Below, piece by piece: positions 31,994 to 34,854 of a stretch of DNA of 34,854 nt. Location: assembly GCA_027488965.1 (NCBI GenBank), contig JAIYAO010000103.1, forward strand, positions 1 through 34,854. Direction: 5' to 3'. The stretch is from Alphaproteobacteria bacterium (GTDB taxonomy: Bacteria; Pseudomonadota; Alphaproteobacteria; Caulobacterales; Aquidulcibacteraceae). The first letter of the stretch is position 1. Each line of letters opens with the position of its first letter. The translations under genes were made by a program, and so were the position numbers. The notes below the pieces were generated by a model, which saw only the letters and a list, made by a program, of their open reading frames with translations, made no database searches and was not told the origin of the DNA.

Positions 31994-33142
31994 ATGGCCC
32001 TCGATCCCGAAACCCGCGCCGAGTTCACCGCCCAGGTGGCCCGCTTCGTGGAGGCGCGCCTGCGCCCCCTGGAGGCGAAGATCGCCGAAGAGGATGGCAT
32101 CCCCGAGGATGTGATCGGCGAGATGAAGGCGCTCGGCCTCTACGGCCTCACCATCCCGGAGGAGTATGGGGGCCTCGGCTGCGGCATGGAGGATGAAGTG
32201 TCGGTGGGCTTCGAGCTCGGCCGCTGCTCGCCGGCGTTCCGCTCCGCCTTCGGCACCAACGTGGGCATCGGTAGCCAGGGCCTCGTGATGTTCGGCACGC
32301 CCGAGCAGAAGGCCAAGTACCTCCCCGGCATCGCCTCGGGCGAGATCGTCACCAGCTTCGCGCTCACCGAACCGGAAGCGGGCTCCGACAGCGCCAGCGT
32401 CCGCTCCAGCGCTGCGTGGGACGGCCAGGCCTGGGTGCTGAAAGGCGCCAAGCGCTACATCACCAACGCCAACAAGGCCCACCTCTTCACCGTCATGGCC
32501 CGCACCAACGAGAAGAAGGGCGGGGGCGGCGTCTCCGCGTTCCTCGTGCCGCGCGATCTCGCGGGCGTCTCCGTGGGCAAGCCCGAGAAGAAGATGGGCC
32601 AGCAGGGCGCCCACATCTGCGACGTGAACTTCGACGACGTGCGCCTTGCGCCCAACCTGATGCTCGGCGCCGAGGGGGAGGGCTTCAAGGTCGCCATGCA
32701 GGTGCTCGACCGCGGGCGGCTGCATATCGCCTCGGTGTGCGTGGGCGTGGCCGAGCGGCTGATCGCCGATTGCGTGGCCTACGCAGGCGAACGCAAGCAG
32801 TTCGGCCAGCCGCTGGCGAGCTTCCAGATGATCCAGGCACAGCTGGCCGACAGCCGCACCGAAGCCTACGCCGCCCGCTGCATGGTGCTCGACGCCGCGC
32901 GCCGGCGCGATGCGGGCGAGAACGTCACCATGCTGGCCTCCTGCGCCAAGCTGTTCGCCTCCGAGATGGTGGGCCGGGTGGCCGACCGCGCGGTGCAGAT
33001 TTTCGGCGGCGCCGGCTACACCGCCGACCACGGCATCGAGCGCTTCTACCGCGATGTGCGCATCTTCCGGATCTATGAGGGCACCAGCGAGATCCAGCGG
33101 CTGGTGATCGCCCGGGAGATGATGAAGGGCGCGCCGGTCTGA
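31994..33142 (+). CDS. Acyl-CoA dehydrogenase (canonical)
   Basis: The 382-residue FAD-dependent acyl-CoA dehydrogenase has F-A-L-T-E-P-E-A-G-S-D (~122-132) and the canonical C-terminal base Glu362 in I-Y-E-G-T-S-E-I-Q-R. It is the only one of the four dehydrogenases in the window with the standard short/medium-chain arrangement. The ATG is at 31994. Its last codons run into the operator of the toxin-antitoxin operon, which starts within 6 bp of its stop. Confidence 0.95.
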   Translation: MALDPETRAEFTAQVARFVEARLRPLEAKIAEEDGIPEDVIGEMKALGLYGLTIPEEYGGLGCGMEDEVSVGFELGRCSPAFRSAFGTNVGIGSQGLVMFGTPEQKAKYLPGIASGEIVTSFALTEPEAGSDSASVRSSAAWDGQAWVLKGAKRYITNANKAHLFTVMARTNEKKGGGGVSAFLVPRDLAGVSVGKPEKKMGQQGAHICDVNFDDVRLAPNLMLGAEGEGFKVAMQVLDRGRLHIASVCVGVAERLIADCVAYAGERKQFGQPLASFQMIQAQLADSRTEAYAARCMVLDAARRRDAGENVTMLASCAKLFASEMVGRVADRAVQIFGGAGYTADHGIERFYRDVRIFRIYEGTSEIQRLVIAREMMKGAPV

Positions 33143-33147
33143 CAGCG

Positions 33148-33176
33148 TTGACAGCATTGCTGTCAAACTCTACCCC
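33148..33176 (+). promoter_or_regulatory. Promoter and palindromic operator of the toxin-antitoxin operon
   Basis: A perfect 19-bp palindrome, TTGACAGCATTGCTGTCAA, occupies 33148-33166. Its first bases are the predicted -35 (TTGACAG), and after 14 bp TCTACCCC (33169-33176) can serve as -10. An extra half-site TGACAGC lies just upstream over the preceding stop. The antitoxin presumably binds here and represses its own operon. The -10 abuts the first ATG, so the mRNA is probably leaderless from ATG 33183. Confidence 0.7.
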
Positions 33177-33512
33177 ATGCATATGGCCACGCTGACCATC
33201 CGCAACCTACCTGACGCCGTCCGGGACAAGCTGCGCCTGCGCGCCGCCGCGCACGGGCGGAGCATGGAGGCGGAAGCGCGTGCGCTGCTGGAAGCGGGGG
33301 TGGAGGCCATGGCCGGGGTGCGCGAGATGCCGGAAACCTATGAGGGCGGCCCGGCGCCGGAAGCTCTGGACGGTCTCCCGTCATGGGTCGGCGCGCTCAA
33401 GGGTCAACTCCGGTTCGACGGGACGGCGGAGGACTGGGCCGCGCTCGACAAGGAAATCGAGCGCGACTTTCTCGGCGAAGACGTCGAAGACGACGACGAT
33501 GACGACGCGTAG
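33177..33512 (+). CDS. Type II antitoxin, FitA-like ribbon-helix-helix
   Basis: The 111-residue protein has a ribbon-helix-helix DNA-binding domain: the strand A-T-L-T-I-R-N-L-P and the two helices with L-R-L-R-A-A-A-H-G-R-S-M-E-A-E-A-R-A-L-L-E, a FitA-type pattern. The C-terminal half would wrap the toxin and ends in an unusual run of six aspartates (residues ~105-110). The start is ATG 33177 or, more likely if leaderless, ATG 33183 (two residues shorter); no ribosome site precedes either. Its stop is 9 bp before the PIN toxin start. Confidence 0.85.
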   Translation: MHMATLTIRNLPDAVRDKLRLRAAAHGRSMEAEARALLEAGVEAMAGVREMPETYEGGPAPEALDGLPSWVGALKGQLRFDGTAEDWAALDKEIERDFLGEDVEDDDDDDA

Positions 33513-33521
33513 GCGCGCACC

Positions 33522-33914
33522 TTGAAGGTGCTGCTCGACACCATGTTCGTCATCGCGGCGTTCGACGATCCCTCGCGTCTGAGTGAAGGGTTCCTGCGCG
33601 TACTGCGCCACGTCGGCCCGAGCGGCGTCGCCGCGATCAGCGTCGCTTCGCTGTGGGAAATCGGCATCAAGAAGGCGCAGGGGCGGTTGCAGATGACGGA
33701 CGACCTGCCGGCCATGCTGCGCCGTCAGCCGAATGTGCAAGTGCTCCCCATTACTTCCGCGCACGCATGGCGCACGCTCGCGCTGCCGCGCTTCAAGGAT
33801 CACAAGGACCCGTTCGACCGCCTTATCATCGCGCAGGCGCTGGAGGAGAACCTCACGGTCATCACCTCCGACAAGGCGTTCGCCCGCTACAGCGTGAAGC
33901 TGATTACGCCATGA
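33522..33914 (+). CDS. PIN-domain toxin (VapC-like, Sll0205 type)
   Basis: The 130-residue PIN-fold ribonuclease has acidic metal ligands Asp6 (L-L-D-T), Glu46 (L-W-E-I-G-I-K), Asp96/Asp99 (H-K-D-P-F-D-R) and Asp117 (T-S-D-K). The H-x-D-P-F-D-R-L-I-I-A-Q-A segment marks the Sll0205-type PIN group. Such toxins cut RNA when freed from the antitoxin. The start is a TTG at 33522, as no ATG fits and residue order begins as in relatives. Its stop overlaps the DUF3253 gene start (ATGA). Confidence 0.9.
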   Translation: MKVLLDTMFVIAAFDDPSRLSEGFLRVLRHVGPSGVAAISVASLWEIGIKKAQGRLQMTDDLPAMLRRQPNVQVLPITSAHAWRTLALPRFKDHKDPFDRLIIAQALEENLTVITSDKAFARYSVKLITP

Positions 33915-34171
33915 CCGCCCCGAAGAACGCAGAGGAGGCCATCCTCGCGCTCGTCGCCGCGCGCGGGGCTGCAAGCTCGATCTGTCCGTCCGAGGCCGCG
34001 CGCGCGCTCGATGCGGAGCACTGGCGCAAGCACATGGGCGAGGTGCGTGCTGTGGCCGTGCGGCTGGCGAAGGCGGGGCGCATCGTGATCCTGCGCAAGG
34101 GCAAGCCGGTCGATCCCGATGCCTTCAAGGGCGTCATACGGTTGCGCATCGTCGATGCCGACAAGACTTGA
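33911..34171 (+). CDS. DUF3253 family protein
   Basis: The 86-residue protein matches DUF3253: I-C-P-S-E-A-A-R-A-L (~26-35), W-R-K-H-M-G-E-V-R (~40-48), I-V-I-L-R-K-G-K-P-V-D-P and a final I-R-L-R-I. Predicted helices plus a beta hairpin suggest a small winged-helix fold (inference). Translation is coupled to the toxin (4-bp overlap) and to the UDG-like gene (17-bp overlap). Function unknown. Confidence 0.85.
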   Translation: MTAPKNAEEAILALVAARGAASSICPSEAARALDAEHWRKHMGEVRAVAVRLAKAGRIVILRKGKPVDPDAFKGVIRLRIVDADKT

Positions 34172-34736
34172 CGCGCTGGTCGCCGAGATCGCGGCGTGCC
34201 GCGCGTGCCCGCTGCCGCACGAGCCGCGCCCCGTGGTGCGCGTGCACCCCGACGCGCGCATTCTCATCGCAGGCCAGGCGCCGGGACGCCTCGTGCACGA
34301 GACAGGCCTGCCGTGGAACGATCCGTCGGGCGACCGCCTGCGCGCGTGGATGGGGCTCGACCGCGACACCTTCTATGAGCCGCGCAATGTGGCCGTCGCG
34401 GCCATGGGCTTCTGCTACCCCGGCACGGTGAACGGCGCGGACCTGCCGCCGCGAAAGGAATGTGCGCCGCTGTGGCGCGCGCGCCTGCTGCCGCTGCTCA
34501 CGGGCGTGCGGCTCACGCTGCTGGTGGGCGGTTATGCGCAGAAGTGGCATCTGGGGAAGGGCGCAAAGTCCACGCTGCGCGACACCGTGCGCGCCTGGGC
34601 GGACTATGGTCCCGATGCGATCCCGCTGCCGCATCCCTCGTGGCGCAACAGCGGCTGGCTCAAGCGCAATCCGTGGTTCGAGGCGGAGCTTGTCCCCGTG
34701 CTGCGCGCGCGGGTGCGCGAGGTGCTTGAGAATTAG
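34155..34736 (+). CDS. Uracil-DNA glycosylase family protein
   Basis: The 193-residue protein of the UDG superfamily (COG1573-like) has the first active-site loop G-Q-A-P-G (40-44) and the DNA-intercalation loop H-P-S-W-R-N (160-165). It is related to, but distinct from, family 4 enzymes: a C-R-A-C pair at Cys15/Cys18 is present, with further cysteines at 87 and 103, so an iron-sulfur cluster is uncertain. The start at ATG 34155 overlaps the DUF3253 gene. Likely base excision, but enzymatic specificity is unknown. Confidence 0.88.
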   Translation: MPTRLDALVAEIAACRACPLPHEPRPVVRVHPDARILIAGQAPGRLVHETGLPWNDPSGDRLRAWMGLDRDTFYEPRNVAVAAMGFCYPGTVNGADLPPRKECAPLWRARLLPLLTGVRLTLLVGGYAQKWHLGKGAKSTLRDTVRAWADYGPDAIPLPHPSWRNSGWLKRNPWFEAELVPVLRARVREVLEN

Positions 34737-34807
34737 GGCGCGGGTTGGGGCTCATCCAGCGTGTAGGAAAGAGGGCCTGTCCACGTTAACGCCCCTCGCC
34801 ACCGGCC

Positions 34808-34843
34808 TCCGGGGCGTCGCGGCGCGCGACGAACCCGGAGCCC
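34808..34843. repeat. Partial copy of the 2391-2503 repeat, cut by the window end
   Basis: TCCGGGGCG, then GCGGCGCGCGACG and AACCCGGAGCCCAT closely follow the left arm of the repeat at 2391-2432. Any right arm would lie beyond the window. Confidence 0.55.
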
Positions 34844-34854
34844 ATACGCGCTGT

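Noticed and set aside
1-34854. tRNA, rRNA, riboswitch, integrase or att-site signals
   Set aside because: No cloverleaf, ribosomal segment, known aptamer core or recombinase gene could be recognised by eye; weak ones could still be missed.

Overview
This is a very GC-rich, gene-dense chromosomal window from an alphaproteobacterium, probably of the Caulobacterales/Hyphomonadales type (family placement is inference). The signs are: FadE-type acyl-CoA dehydrogenases and crotonases, several lipid-anchored peptidases, a GcvA-like LysR regulator, a LexA box of the alphaproteobacterial form GAAC-N7-GAAC, and several promoters that fit the Caulobacter housekeeping pattern (TTGNNNN, 13-15 bp, NCTANNNN). 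No rRNA, tRNA, CRISPR array, phage or intact insertion sequence was seen.

Layout. (1) 80-4339, minus strand: acyl-CoA breakdown genes, consisting of two acyl-CoA dehydrogenase-family genes overlapping by 4 bp, a crotonase and a zinc-free MDR reductase. (2) 4435-7427, minus: an SppA-type signal peptide peptidase, and a PA0069-family radical SAM protein whose promoter carries a LexA box exactly over the -35. (3) 7428-10424: an accessory-looking stretch with less GC-biased codons. It holds a beta-lactamase-fold lipoprotein and a small membrane protein bracketed by two ~111-bp REPIN-like repeats, then a hypothetical secreted protein and a long hairpin. (4) 10479-13655: pterin genes (FolM-like SDR, FolB) divergent from alkylation-repair genes (Ada zinc domain/AraC/AlkA fusion, then Ogt). 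(5) 13747-22666: mostly plus-strand genes for lipoproteins, a crotonase, an S9 peptidase, a small ABM-domain protein, a FadE-type dehydrogenase and an M16 peptidase, ending in a complex REPIN. (6) 22841-28709: an SDR of the MFE-2 dehydrogenase type, divergent from a four-gene run (CNT nucleoside transporter, GST, DUF885 lipoprotein, threonine aldolase-like PLP enzyme), met head-on by a PaaI-type thioesterase. (7) 28800-33142: a lipoprotein, a LysR regulator divergent from a small membrane protein plus zinc MDR dehydrogenase, and a canonical acyl-CoA dehydrogenase. (8) 33148-34736: a palindromic operator, RHH antitoxin, PIN toxin, DUF3253 protein and uracil-DNA-glycosylase-family protein packed as one apparent operon.

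Functional themes are acyl-CoA/lipid degradation (four dehydrogenases, two crotonases, an SDR, two MDRs and a thioesterase), envelope proteolysis (SppA, S9, M16, DUF885) and DNA repair (radical SAM, Ada-AlkA, Ogt, UDG-like). The most interesting items are the LexA-box-controlled radical SAM gene, the toxin-antitoxin/repair operon with an apparently leaderless autoregulated promoter, the tandem dehydrogenase pair in which only one partner has a plausible catalytic glutamate, and the REPIN-bracketed small gene.
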